A DNA stretch of 64,000 nt from Rhizomys pruinosus (GCA_009823505.1 VZQC01014000.1:366404-430403); one strand, 5' to 3'. Positions 11,234 to 22,395 are shown, counted from the stretch's first letter. The notes: generated by a model not told the origin, from the letters alone. Translations and numbers: made by a program.

Positions 11234-11591
11234 TGTGGTGGTTTGAATGAGTGTCCCCCATAGGCTTTAAGTATTCAGACATTTGTCTCCAGTTGGTGGC
11301 ACTGTTTTTGGAGGTCTTAGAAGGTGAGGCCGTGCTAGAGGAAGTATGTCACTGGGGGCAGGCTTAGTGAGTGTAACAAGCCTCGTGGTCTCCAGTCGCC
11401 CTCTCTCTGCTTCCTGTGCTCATTCTGAGATGTGACCCTCAGCTTCCTGCTCCAGATCCAGCTGCCATGCCTCCTGACACAATGGACTCTAATTCCCTGG
11501 AACGGTCAATCATAAGCTCAAATAAACTCTTCCTTTTATAAATTCCTTGGTCATGGTGTTTTATCACAGCAACAGAAAAGTGACTAATACA
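11234..11591 (+). mobile_element. Solo LTR of ERVL/MaLR type
   Basis: A 358-bp element beginning TGTGGTGGTTTGAATGAG and ending AAAGTGACTAATACA (TG...CA ends). It is flanked by the exact 5-bp target duplication GTTAC at 11229-11233 and 11592-11596. An AATAAA signal lies near 11520 (CTCAAATAAACTCTTCC), followed by TGGTCATGGTGTTTTATCACAGCAA, a 3' ending common to rodent MaLR-type LTRs. There is no internal region, so recombination between two LTRs is the likely origin. Confidence 0.85.
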
Positions 11592-11814
11592 GTTACCATA
11601 ACACATTTACCTAAAATCGAATCTGTCTGATGGGCTTGGTATTAAATCATATACCATGATAGAATACAGTTCCATTGTACTAGGAATTTCCACTGAGAAC
11701 TAAACTGATCCCCTGCACTGAGATAATTTTGGGCTATTTTAGCATATATTTTATTCTTTTCTTATAAAAGGCAAGAGTACATTGTTGAGTAGATGGCTAA
11801 AGGAAGGAAACCCC

Positions 11815-12450
11815 TTTTTTAAAGTGGAGTCTCCCTACCCCTATCCCTAAGATATTCTATGTATCCATTATAAAAAACAAAAACATAAAACAAAACCAGC
11901 AAATATGAAAGTTACAACCTAGACTTCATCCCTCTCCCAACACCTAGAGAAACGCCTTATGAGTTCCTGCTCACGGATCCCATAGCACCACAGGTAAGCT
12001 GTGGCCCGCTTGTCCCAGCTCCCTTCTTAAGGCGTAGAGGAAAACACCCATGCCCTGCTGCTTTCCTCACTGACAGATATTATTAACTTCTCCCTTTCCC
12101 CCTGACTCCCTTGAATTGCTGGGTCCCTTTGTGAAAATTTGCTCTCTTGCCCTGAATGTCTGGGAAACCATACACATACACACATACACAAAATAAAACA
12201 CTACATGTTCTCTTCTTTTGGGAAGCAAAAAGGATGTCTGGTCTTACCGATATCCCACCACTGCTTAAGGGTGGGGGCCTAAAGTCCTATTAGACAGAGT
12301 CTAGTGGAAATCCTAGAGGGGGCCATCTAGCAGGGTGGGGTTGACAGGGAACTTCTTAGCCTTGAGAGGGACCTTAAGGGGGAATAAGAAGTGGCCCAGC
12401 AGTCAGAGGACACTCAAGAGAGAGAGCAGTAGGAGATGGTTGCTGTCCAC
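11815..12450 (-). pseudogene. Probable 3' UTR part of the AQP3 retrocopy
   Basis: Moderately GC-rich sequence directly downstream (minus strand) of the AQP3-like stop codon at 12451-12453, with no repeat signature. Its far end is AAAAAAGGGG on the minus strand at about 11812-11819, a possible eroded poly(A). The end point is uncertain. Confidence 0.45.
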
Positions 12451-12666
12451 TCAGATCTGTTCCTTGTGCTTCATCTGGGCCAGCTTCACATTCTCTGCCT
12501 CAGTGGAGGGTGGGGGCTGCTCCAGGTGACAACCAATCATAAGCTGGTACATGAAGGCACCAGCAATAGAGCCCAGGAATGGAGAGACAATAGGTACCAC
12601 TACCAGGGTCGTCTGGTCGTGAAGACTTCTGAGCCCCAGCCAGCCAGGGCAGCGAAAAAACGAGGG

Positions 12667-12936
12667 CCAAAGTCACGGGCGGGGTTGGCAGCATAGCCAG
12701 AGCTGAAGCCCAGGGAGATGCCAAAGTCATGGGAGGTATTGGCAGCATAGCCAGAGCTGAAGCCCAGGGAGGTGCCAAAGTCACGGGAGGGGTTGGCAGC
12801 ATAGCCAGAGCTGAAGCCCAGGGAGGTGCCAAAGTCACGGGAGGGGTTGGCAGCATAGCCAGAGCTGAAGCCCAGGGAGGTGCCAAAGTCACGGGAGGGG
12901 TTGGCAGCATAGTCAGAGCTGAAGCCCAGGGAGGTG
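12667..12936 (-). repeat. 54-bp x 5 in-frame minisatellite over the second pore motif of the AQP3 pseudogene
   Basis: Five head-to-tail copies of exactly 54 bp start at 12667, 12721, 12775, 12829 and 12883. Each encodes an 18-residue unit of the form [18 protein letters not shown] (minus strand), covering the second NPA region of AQP3. The 12667 copy reads NPARDF and joins FGPR, so it is the ancestral position. Units 3 and 4 are identical; unit 2 reads NTSHDF and unit 5 has D for G. Functional AQP3 has one copy. Confidence 0.96.
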
Positions 12937-13026
12937 CCAATGACCAGGACCACCAGGCCCACAGTGAAGGCCTGCAGGCCCTGGGGGGGACAGGGTTGTT
13001 GTAGGGATCAACAATGGCCAACGCAC

Positions 13027-13261
13027 GGGCTGGAGAGATGGCCTACCAGTTTAGAATGCCAACTGCTCTTGCAGAGGACCTGGGTTCGATTCCCAGCACC
13101 CACATGGCAGCTGAGAACTGTCTTTAACTCCAGTTCCAGGGGAATCCAACACCCTCTTCTGACCTCTGCGGCATTGCATGACATGGGTGCACAAACCTAC
13201 ATGCAGACAGTACATTCATACACATAAAAAAATTAATTAATTAATTAAATAAAAAAATAAA
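13027..13261 (+). repeat. B2-type SINE inserted in the AQP3 pseudogene
   Basis: Full-length B2 (GGGCTGGAGAGATGGCC head, GGTTCGATTCCCAGC B-box region, ACACATAAAAAAATTAATT tail). It is flanked by a 16-bp target duplication, ACAATGGCCAACGCAC at 13011-13026 and ACAATGGCCAACACAC at 13262-13277, with one mismatch. It splits the pseudogene at the codons before IVDPYNNP. Confidence 0.96.
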
Positions 13262-14209
13262 ACAATGGCCAACACACACACACACGATGACGGAGGCAGT
13301 GCCTGTAAACTGATCAAAGAAGCCATTGACCATGTCCAAGTGTCCAGAAGGGTAGGTAGCAAAGATGCCAGCTATGCCATTGGGGCCAGAGACGGTAAGT
13401 TCATTGTTGGCAAAGCCCCAGATTGCATCAAAGTGCAGTCCCAAAACGATTCCAGCACCCCAAAAGGCTCCCAACGTCTGGGCCAAGGCATAGACTAGCA
13501 GCTTAATCCAGGGCTCCTGTGCCGCGAAGCACATGGCAAAGGTCACTTCAGCGTTTGGGTGAACCCCAGACACCTGGCCAGCCACCAGGAGGGCGAGGGT
13601 GACAGCAAAACCAAAGGCCAAGTTGATGGTGAGGAAGCCACCATGGGTGAGCACCACCTGGGCCACGGAGCCAACCGCAGAACCAGCCACAGGGCCACAT
13701 CCAAACATCATGAGGATGAGGGTCCCCAGGCACTCCACCAGTGCCTGGCTGATGTGGAGCATCTCCCCACAGCGGTTCATCAGCTCCTTCTGTCACACAT
13801 GGCAGGAGCAGGTGGTGGCGTGGTCAGGTGGTGGAGGGCACCTGCCCTGAGATCTTAAGGCTCACCTGTAACATAAAATTCCATTTCACACTTTATCAAC
13901 GACATATATTAAATAATGCTAATGTACTACAGTAATTTTCATGTAAGCACATTTGGAAAAATAACAGTTACTAGAGATACCATTGAAAACTCAACACATA
14001 AGTTTTAACGTGACTAAATCTGTTTGCATTTTTGAAATATTTTAATGAAATGCAATTTTAGGAAAAGAACAAAAAGTACCATTTCTTTGTCCATTAAATA
14101 AAGATTCTTCCAAAGGAAATGTCTCCCAAATTCATCTCAGTATGTCACATCCTGGAAATATGTTTGGTAATACATAGTGGTCAAGATCTATGAGTGGAAA
14201 TGTGTTAAA

Positions 14210-14395
14210 CATATTATATGCACTATCTTATTTATCATTTAAAATAATCCTAAAAGTGGGTACATTAATATCACCTCTAATTCTACATGTAATAAAATTG
14301 ACGTGAGGTGACTTGGTCCCTAAGGATACAGAACTCCAGTAGAAAATCAGTCTGTGTGACTATAAACCCTCTTTTCCTGGTTCCTCTCTATGATG
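14210..14395 (+). repeat. MIR SINE, diverged
   Basis: TATGCACTATCTTATTTATC, AATAATCCTAAAAGTGGGTAC, ATTAATATCACCTC, GAGGTGACTTGGTCCC and GTAGAAAATCAGTCTGTGTGAC line up in order with the MIR consensus. Strongly diverged, non-coding. Confidence 0.55.
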
Positions 14396-15456
14396 CTCAT
14401 ATTTAATTCTTATTCCATATATTTAAAATAGTAGCACTCATATGATTATGGAAGCCTTGGAAGATCTTTAAAAATACATTCTCCATATGACTCTCCAATT
14501 TACCTTAGAAATGTCCTTTCATCCAACTGACCTCTAACTAAACTATCTCCTCCAAGTGGAATCAAATGACCATGGCATCTCATGATTTCTTTTCTTTTGA
14601 CATTTCTGCTGTCTCATCGGGTCCTTTACAAATTGAACTTAAGTTTGATTAACTGCAGTACAAGCCAAAGCCCAAATAAAAATCAATGGGCCATATATGA
14701 ATGGCAAGGTAAGCCAGCTCTAAAACTCCAAATAGCTTGACCATAAATGTGTTGGATACTCATTGAAAATTATACAAAAGCTCAGATTTTGTATAATTGA
14801 TATTAATTCCAAAATTGATCAAAATTAGTTATAATCATGTGGTTAATTTGGCCTTCTATACAGAAGATTTTAGATGTGGTGTGGATTAATGAGTTTAGAA
14901 AGGCAGCCTACCAAAACCAATATTTACTGAATATTAGCCATCACCACCATTAGCCACAATAACTATCCCAACACTTGGATTATCAACTGAGGTTAAAGAA
15001 TGGCCAGAGAATGAATATGACTTAAGATATGCATATTACCTAGAAAGAGAATTACATTAACTCTTTGTTGGTCATTATGACAGTTGCATAATATAGCAGA
15101 ACCCCAAGGGAACAATAAAACACAAACTATAACTAATTCTAGAAAGGTCCCATCCATGAAGTAAAATCCTGCCCCACCTACATATACCAGAATAAGTGGT
15201 CATTTCTAGAAAATAGCATAATTAAAAGAGGTACTAAGTAGTAGTTACATAGAATATGAGGAGCTGGACCACAAGTTAACTTACAACCAGTGAGAGCCCT
15301 TTATCTTCCATTTGTCTGTGTTCACATTCATTACAACTAGAAATACTTTCTGGCACTTACTGCTGAGGTGTTACATGTGGAAAAGGTTCCTTCCGCAATC
15401 AATACTAAAAAAGGTCAGAAAGAAGAAGCCCATTACCTAAAACTAAAAAACTAGCA

Positions 15457-15457
<1 letters not shown>

Positions 15458-15498
<41 letters not shown>

Positions 15499-15502
15499 TG
15501 TC
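15458..15502. repeat. (TG)n microsatellite
   Basis: About 20 uninterrupted TG units followed by TCTGTCTG. Confidence 0.95.
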
Positions 15503-15716
15503 TGTGTATTCAGAGTTCCTATTCAAAGTGAACTACAGAGAGATGTACATGGACTCTTTGCTAGACTCTTCTTTGCAAGAGTGCTCATCTTCCAACCAAG
15601 CATGGCTTCTACTCTATGTTGATAATGGTTATTTTTAAAGCTTATTGAAAATAAGATTGGTTTAAGAACATGTAACATCTCTTTATATAGACATCATTAT
15701 TAAAATTTAAAACTAC

Positions 15717-16193
15717 TGACACACACCAGGCTAGCTGGGAAGGCATGGGCAACAGGGGCCAGTGCCAGAGGCCTGAGACTCAGGAACCAGGCAGGGCACC
15801 ATGCCCCTCCTCCTCCCAGCATGATCAACATGGGCAGAGTCACCTGGCCACCATCAGGGAGCCACTTAGGAGGCCAGCACACACCAGTGGTGCAGAGGAT
15901 CCATCTTACCGGTGGAACTGCAGTGCAGACGATCCACTAAGCACAGTGTTAGTGATTCTAGACTGCACAGCCAACATAGAGGAACTGACTGGCAGGAAGC
16001 ACAGTGAGTGAACAACCAATCCTGCATGTTAAAATTTAAAATTAGCACCAGAATCCAAACAAAAGATAAACCCACATGCCAAAGCCGCATTGGAAAAAAT
16101 AACATGGGAAAATCTCATAAATAATCTACATCAAACTCAACCAGTCCTGTAGAAGATCCCTACCACAAAATCTCCCTGGAAGGAAACCATGAC
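15717..16193 (+). promoter_or_regulatory. L1-A 5' UTR / remnant promoter region
   Basis: GC-rich compared with its flanks (CAGGGGCCAGTGCCAGAGGC, then GCACCATGCCCCTCCTCC), directly upstream of ORF1. L1 5' UTRs carry an internal Pol II promoter; any activity here is inferred only from position. Confidence 0.6.
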
Positions 16194-17315
16194 ATGGATC
16201 TTAGAAGAACAGTCATAGACAAATTCGAAGAAATCAAAGATTATAAAGAACAAATAACAGAATTAAGAGAAGAGAATGAAAAACTCAGGAAGGGTCTAGA
16301 AGGAAAGAATGATAAACTTCAGAAAGAACTAGAGGGAAAGAATAAAAAATACCAAAAAGAACTAGAGGAAGAGAAACACACACTCCAAAAAGAACTAGAG
16401 GGAGAGAATGACAAACTTGGGAAGTAAGTGGAAATACTGAAAGATCCCAGGCTGAAATGAAAAAAAAAAAAATTGACCAGGGAAGCAAGGAGCTACAAGT
16501 AGAGAATGACAAGCTCCAAAAGGGAGTGGACATACTAAAGAAATCGCAGGAAGAAGTGAAAAAGGAAATGGAACACTCATCCAATCAACAGGAAAGGATG
16601 GGAGAAAACCTCAGAAGCAGAATGGATGAAGCAGAAAATAGAATATCAGACCTGCAGGATAACAGAGAACAAATAAAATGCTCAAGTGAAGATTATGAAA
16701 TTTTTTTTAAAAAGATGCAAGGGTGGAACAACAAGGAAATCTGGGATACTATGAAAGGACCAAATCTCTGCATCATAGGGATAGAGGAAGGAGAAGAATC
16801 CCTAGACAACAGAATTGATCAAACCTTCAACAGGATAATCTAAGAAAATTTCCCCAAACTGAAAAAAAAAAAAGACAAACACATACAAATACAAGGAGCA
16901 CATAGAACACCAAATAGACAAGACCAGAAAAGAAATTCCCCACGCCATATCATAGTCAAAATGCTAGATGCTCAAAACAAGGACAAAATACTGAAAGCTT
17001 TAAGAGAAAAACAATAAACTATATAAGGGGAAACACATCAGAATTACAGTTGACTTCTCAGTGCAAACTATGAAAGCCAGAAGAACATGGACCAAAGTAT
17101 TCCCAGTGTTAAACGACTTTAGATGCCAACCCAGATTACTATACCCAGCAAAAATACCAATTATAGTTGAAGGAGAAAGAAAAATCTTTCATGACATAAA
17201 CAGAATGAAAGAACACATGTCAAAAAACCCAAAACATCGGAAAATACTCAAAGCAATTCAAAGAACAGAGGAAAGGAGCAACTATCTCCAAGCAGCTAGA
17301 GAGAGAAATAATTAA
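16194..17315 (+). pseudogene. L1-A ORF1 (ORF1p, RNA-binding chaperone), broken
   Basis: ORF1p is the trimeric RNA-binding protein of the L1 RNP. The N-terminal frame from ATG 16194 encodes a lysine/glutamate coiled coil with a repeated unit of about 14 residues (KLQKELEGKN and variants, roughly residues 30-76), then a stop at 16425-16427. The coiled coil resumes at 16457 and leads to MQGWNNKEIWDTMKGPNLCI and IGIEEGEE, the start of the ORF1 RNA-binding domain. After more stops, the C-terminal part resumes at 17061 with ARRTWTKVF and QPRLLYPAKI, typical of the ORF1 C-terminal domain. The protein is interrupted by at least four stops or frameshifts. Confidence 0.88.
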
Positions 17316-17384
17316 TAAAAGCATAACAGCATAAATACAGACCTAAACTAAGAATGCAAACAAAAATAAGTTTAAAGGAAGCAA

Positions 17385-20300
17385 CATACAACTCTAAATA
17401 ATAAACTTAAATATTAATGGTCTGAACTCCCCAATCAAAAGACATAGACTGAGAGAAGGGATTAGGAAACAGAAACCATCTATATGCTGTCTACAAGAAA
17501 CCCATCTCACCCTCAAGGACAGACACCAAATTAAAGTGAAAAGATGGAAAGGAATATTCCAAGCAAATATTACCAAAAAGCAAGCAGGAGTTGCCATTCT
17601 ACATCAGACAAAATAGACCTCAGAGTAAAGTCAATCAGAAGAGACAAAGAGAGCCTTACATCCTTATCAAAGGAACAATTAACCAAGAAGACTTCACAAT
17701 CCTAAATGTTTATGCACCAAACTTGGGTGCACCAAACTATATAAACACAATTCTGCAGGTCCTCAAGACACAGATTAATCCCAGCATAATAATAGTTGGG
17801 GACTTCAATACCCCACTGAGCCCACTGGATAGATCAACTGGACAAAAAATAAACAGAGTTCAATTGAAATTGAACAACACAACAAATGGACCTCACAGAC
17901 ATATACAGAACATTCCACCCAAACACCAGAGAATACACTTTCTACTCAGTGCCCCACTGAACATTCTCCAAAATCGACCACATACCAGGACACAAAAGAT
18001 ATCTCAACAAATACAAAAGGATTGAAATTATTTCATGCATTCTATCAAACCACAGGGCAATATAGCTCAATATGAACACCAGAATAAGTCCGACTAGCTA
18101 CAGGAACATATGGAGACTAAACAACACAATCGTGAATAATGAATGGGTCAGTGAATAAATAAAGAATGAAATAAAACTATTCATGGAACCAAACAAAAAT
18201 GACAATACAACAAAATAAAACCTGTGGAATAATTTAAAAGCAGTCCTAAGAGGGAAATTTATAGCCCTAAGTGCCCACATTAGAAAAAAAAAAGAAACAG
18301 AAAGGGAACAAATAAATGATTTAACACTGCAGCTAAAAACACTTGAGAGGCAACAACAAATGAACCCTAAACCCAACAGACAGGAAGAAATAACAAAAAT
18401 CAGGGAGAAATAAATGAAATAGCAACAAAGAAAACAATCCAAAAAATCAATAAATCCAAAAGCTGGTTCTTTGAAAAGATAAACAAGATAGACAGACCTC
18501 TACCCCAGTTAATCAAAAGAAAGAAAGAGCAACTCCAAATTAATAGTATTTGTGATGAGAAGGGAAACATCACAACATACAATGAAAAGATCCAGACAGT
18601 CATATGAGAATACTTCACAAAAACCTATACTCTACTAAGTTTGAAAACCTAAGAGAAATGGATGAACATCTGAAATCCTGGGAATCAACAAAGTTTAACC
18701 AAGAAGACTAACAGTTTAAACAGACCCATAACATATGAAGAAATTGAAGATGTAGTAAAAAAAAAACTGCCCAACTAAAAAAGAACCCCAGGCCCAGATG
18801 GTTTCACAGCAGAATTCTATAAAACATTTAAAGAGCTCTTACAACATTTATTACTCAAAATTTTCAGAAATATACAGAGGGAAATCTCCCAAATTCCTTC
18901 TTTGAAGCCAGCATCACTCTAATACCAAAACCAGGCAAAGACAGAACCAAAAAAGAAAACTATAGACCCATATCATTAATGAACACAGATGGAAAATTTC
19001 TCAACAATATACTTGAAAATTGCATACAGACCCACATCAAAAAGATCATCCATCATGATCAAGTTGGATTCATACTCTGGTATCCATGCTTATGGATTAG
19101 AAAAATTAATATAGTAAAAATGTCCATTCCACCCAAATTAATATACAGATTCAATGCAATCCCAATTAAAATCCCCAAGAGTTTTTTCACAGACTTGGGA
19201 AAAATCCTTAAATTAATATGGAAAAATAAAAGACCCCAAATAGCTAAAGCAACCCTGAGTGAAAAATGCAATACATGGAGATCACCTTAAAAGATTTCAA
19301 GCTATACTACAGGGATATAGTAATAAAAACAGCCTGGTACTGGCACAAAAACAGACCTATTGAACAGTGGAACAAAACTGAAGATGCAAACTTGAGCTCA
19401 TATAATTTCAGCCACCTCATATTCAATAAAGGGGCCAAAAAAAGCTCATTAAAGGAAAGATAGCATCTTCAGCAAATGGTGTTGGCAAAACTGGATCACC
19501 ATATGTAGAAGAACAAAAACAAACCCCTATCTCTGACCCTGTACAATAATCAACTCCAAATGGATCAAAGACCTCAACATGAAATCCAAAACTCTGAAGG
19601 TGATAGAAGAAGTTGGTAGCAATCTATAAGACATAGGAGTAGGAAAAGACTTTCTAAGTCAAAGAGAAGCTGCACAAGAAATAAGGTCAACAGCTGTCAA
19701 GTGGGACCTCATCAAACTCAAAAACTTCTGTACAGCAAAAGAAACAATCAAGGAAGTGAAGAGAAAACCCACAGAGTGGGAGGAAACCTTCACCAGTGAT
19801 AGAGCTGACAGAGCATTAATATCCAGAATGTATAAACTACTCAGAAAACAAAGAAGCAAGAAAACAAATGACTCACTCAAAAGATGGAGTAAAGAGCTGA
19901 ACAGAGACTTCACCAGTGAGGAAGTAAAGATGGTGGAGAAACATCTTAAAAAGCATTCAACATCATTAATAATTAAAGAAATATTAATTAAAACCACTCT
20001 CAGAGATCATCTCACTCTGATAAGACTGGCTAATATCAAGAAAACAAAAGACACCAAATGCTGGAGAGGTTGTGGGGAAAGTGGAACACTCATCCACTGC
20101 TGGTGGGGATGTAAACCGGCACAACCACTGTGAAAAGCAGTGTGGAGAACCCTTAAAAGACTCAAAATGAACCTACAACCTCAATCAGCCATACAACTCC
20201 TGGGTATATACCCACAAGACTCATCCTGCTGCAAAGATACATACACATCTATGTTTATTGCAGCTTTTTTCACAATAGTGAAGAGTGGAAACAACCCAAA

Positions 20301-20575
20301 TGCCCGTCAACTGATGAGTGGATAACAAAAATGTGGTACATCTACACAATGAAGTTCTATGCAGCAGTAAAGAAAGATATCATGAGCTTTGCAGGTAAGT
20401 CGATGGAACTTGAAGCTGTTATGATAAGTGAAGTAACAGAGTCCCCAAAAAACAAATGGGGAATGGTTTCCCTCCTTTCCAGGATGCTAGCACCAAATCT
20501 CCCAATTGAAGGGCAAGCTGAGAAATGTTATTGTTATATTTCTTTCTATCTGAAAGCAACTGTGATGTTATAATG
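17385..20575 (+). pseudogene. L1-A ORF2 (endonuclease/reverse transcriptase), broken and internally deleted
   Basis: ORF2p normally has an N-terminal apurinic-type endonuclease, a reverse transcriptase and a Cys-rich C-terminus. The endonuclease start is seen at 17400-17590 (NINGLNSPIKRHRLRE, then CCLQETHL) and continues with TILNVYAPN and IVGDFNTPLSPLDR near 17700-17840. The region before the RT follows ([18 protein letters not shown] near 18790, and QVGFI at 19060). At about 19073 the text jumps from the QVGFI motif to [12 protein letters not shown], so the RT palm with the catalytic F/YADD motif is absent. The 3' part includes [56 protein letters not shown] and the terminal KMWYIYTMKFYAAVKKD. 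Stops and frameshifts are frequent. Confidence 0.92.
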
Positions 20576-21049
20576 TGAATCTCATAATGAGCCCTAGAAT
20601 TAACTTATCACTTACTTTCAGACATGGTAATTAATGTATATGGGTAGAAGGTGTATATTCATATTTTAGAGTAATATAAAATTAAAAGGAAAAAATGTGA
20701 ACTCCTGGACATATATCAGAGTTAACATACAGTTTCTGCCTGGAAGACATAATTCTGGTCCATATATGATGTCTACATGGGCATACTTTGCAGTGGTACA
20801 GTTGGGAGGGAACCACAGCAGCATGAGGACTGGGTCAGGGAATGGACTGATGTGGTTGGATTCTGCCTAGGACAATAAATCTGTGCAGAGAAAAACTTTT
20901 GAGAGACTGAGAGAAAGATGCAGGACATATATGGTAGAGTGCATGAACTGGGGTGGGGGGGCAGGGGAAAGGGAATATATCTAAATTGAACTGAAAAATG
21001 ATGTATGAAATACACAAAATATCAATAAAAGTATTATATTCAAAAAACC
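20576..21049 (+). other. L1-A 3' UTR
   Basis: Runs from the ORF2 stop region to the end of the element. It shares words with 38400-38690, 33690-33875 and 49400-49550: AGTAATATAAAATTAAAAGG, GAGAGAAAGATGCAGGACAT, and AAATACACAAAATATCAATA. It contains a G-rich run (GGGGTGGGGGGGCAGGGG) at about 20950, as is usual for L1 3' UTR polypurine tracts. Confidence 0.85.
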
Positions 21050-21172
21050 TTAAAACTACCTTTACTTTCAAGATATTATATATAAATTTTATATAAATTA
21101 TTCCACTGCCATTCTTTTTCTTGTAAGATCCACTATCAGTATTTTTAATAAATTCTAAATCCAATAGTACAG

Positions 21173-21592
21173 CTTTCTAGTTTCCTTTCAATTGCTGTGA
21201 CCAAACACTCTGACCAATTCTAACTTGGGGAGGAAAGTGTTTATTCAGCTCACATCTCCTGGGTCACAGTTCATTACTGAGGGAGCCCAAGATAGGAACT
21301 CAGGGCAGGAACCTGGATGCAGGAGCTGAAGCACAGGCCATGGAGGAATGCTGTTTACTGGCTTGCTCTCCTGGCCCATGCCCAGCCTTCCCTCTTATAC
21401 AGTACACAACAACCTGCCCAGGGTGGCACCACCTACCCAGTGGGCTGGGCCCTCCCACATTGCCCGACAATCAAGACAATACTCCACAGACGTGGCCACA
21501 GGCCAATCCAGTAGAGCCAATTGAGGATCCCTCGACCCAAGTTTACACTAAATCTTTTCAGCACAATTGACTCTTTGTCAACTTGACACACA
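21173..21592 (-). repeat. ERVL/MaLR-type LTR, antisense
   Basis: Reverse complement of the family seen complete at 52788-54666. On the minus strand it begins TGTCAAGTTGACA near 21592. It contains GAGCAAGCCAGTAAACAGC and GAGCTGAATAAACACTTTCC (poly(A) signal), then GTCACAGCAATTGAAAGGAA. The open frames across it on the plus strand are not genes. Confidence 0.75.
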
Positions 21593-22395
21593 AAACGCAT
21601 CACTATTAAACACTCACATTTCCATTTCTTGTCCCCAAGGTATGATGTTAATATTAATCACAATGTAAAATAGTACAACCTTAAAAACCCCACAGTTCTT
21701 AAAAAGTCCAAAGACTTAAAAGTTCACAGTTTGTTAAAAGTTTAACTGTGGGCTCATGTAAAATCCAAAACAAGTATTGTCTTATTTCTAAAGGAAGAAT
21801 CGGGCACACCTAAGCTAAACTAAGTCCAGCAAAGTAGCTCAAAGCTGGACATCTGGGATTCACTCAATCTTCTGGGCTCCAAAGCATTTTGATTCTCCTT
21901 CTCTGACTCTGCCGTCCGTGGCACATACAGCTCATCTTGCAGGCCCAGACCAGCTCCATTCCACACCTGCATCTGCACTTGGTGGTCATCCCACAGTCCT
22001 GGCATCTCCAAAAAGCTGGGGTTTCCACTGAAACTGATGCAGCACCTTCACCAATGGTCTCTTCCGACCTCTCTTGGTGCAAAGCCTTAGCTTCTCTTCA
22101 TGATCCCTGCAATCCTTGGGTCTTCACTGCAACCAAGGGTGCACTTTCACCAATGTCCTTTCCTGGCCTCTCACAGTGCCAAGCCTCATCTGTTCTCTGT
22201 GACCCCTTCACATTTCAACATCAGAACCATATAGAAGGCTCTTACATATTACCAAGTCCTGCTTTGGGCTTGAGGTGGAGGGTCAGGCCCTCTGAACCAC
22301 AGTTTCTCTGCTATAACCCTGAGGAAATTCTTCCCAGATTTCACCACAGTGATGCTGGTCTCTTGTTACTTACAGCTGATTTTTCAGCTCCAGCT
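21593..22395 (-). repeat. Internal region of a MaLR/ERVL-like element, 5'-truncated
   Basis: Antisense copy matching 53430-54235 in pieces: GATGCTGGTTAGCTGG, CAAGAGACCAGCATCACTG, GAGGCTTGGCACTGTGAGAGG, GATGAGCTGTATGTGCCACGG, and a TGGACTT-TTTTGG-like end. It lacks protein-coding capacity, as is normal for MaLR interiors. The 5' part is missing: at about 22395 it joins repeat R. The ORFs at 21820-22476 lie over it. Confidence 0.65.

Larger units (their letters stand above)
12451..13800 (-). pseudogene. Aquaporin-3 processed pseudogene with internal minisatellite and B2 insertion
   Basis: On the minus strand the sequence runs from ATG at 13800 to a TGA at 12453 without introns. AQP3, an aquaglyceroporin of basolateral epithelial membranes, has several coding exons, so this is a retrocopy. 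Recognisable segments are [29 protein letters not shown], a [17 protein letters not shown] first pore motif (the parent has NPA), [76 protein letters not shown] and a C-terminal KEQI-stop. Defects: a 1-bp loss just after the ATG; loss of about six codons after MLHI; a small insertion near [15 protein letters not shown]; frameshifts near 12985 and 12615; four extra copies of a 54-bp unit; and a 235-bp B2. After subtracting B2, one target duplication and four units, about 883 bp remain, close to 879 for a 292-residue AQP3. The upstream 5' UTR-like sequence reaches about 13868. Confidence 0.93.
13870..15706. other. Unique AT-rich sequence with a MIR and a (TG)n tract
   Basis: No gene or RNA is visible. 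Apart from the MIR near 14210-14395 and the TG repeat near 15460, I see nothing identifiable. Confidence 0.45.
15717..21049 (+). mobile_element. L1 retrotransposon (A), near full-length but with the RT core deleted
   Basis: The element has a GC-richer 5' region, ORF1, ORF2 and a 3' UTR ending AATAAAAGTATTATATTC plus a short A-run. TTAAAACTAC at 15707-15716 and 21050-21059 is the target-site duplication, so both ends are probably the true insertion ends. The 5.3-kb length is about 0.8 kb short because of an internal deletion near 19073. Many stops and frameshifts show it is dead. Confidence 0.93.

Noticed and set aside
12667..12936. Array of evenly sized repeats, considered as a CRISPR array
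   Set aside because: Units are contiguous with no spacers, encode an AQP3 segment, and lie in a mammalian genome.
12500..13021. 173-codon minus frame with repeated [22 protein letters not shown] units
   Set aside because: It is the out-of-frame reading of the 54-bp repeats in the AQP3 pseudogene, not a repeat protein. The plus-strand frame at 12729-13004 is likewise a shadow.
13241..13780. 179-codon AQP3-like open frame, possibly a functional aquaporin
   Set aside because: It covers only the N-terminal half, runs into the B2 insertion, and has lost several codons and the first NPA motif.
16194..16427. Lys/Glu coiled-coil frame, considered as a separate host protein
   Set aside because: It is the N-terminal part of L1 ORF1, followed in order by the other ORF1 domains and ORF2.
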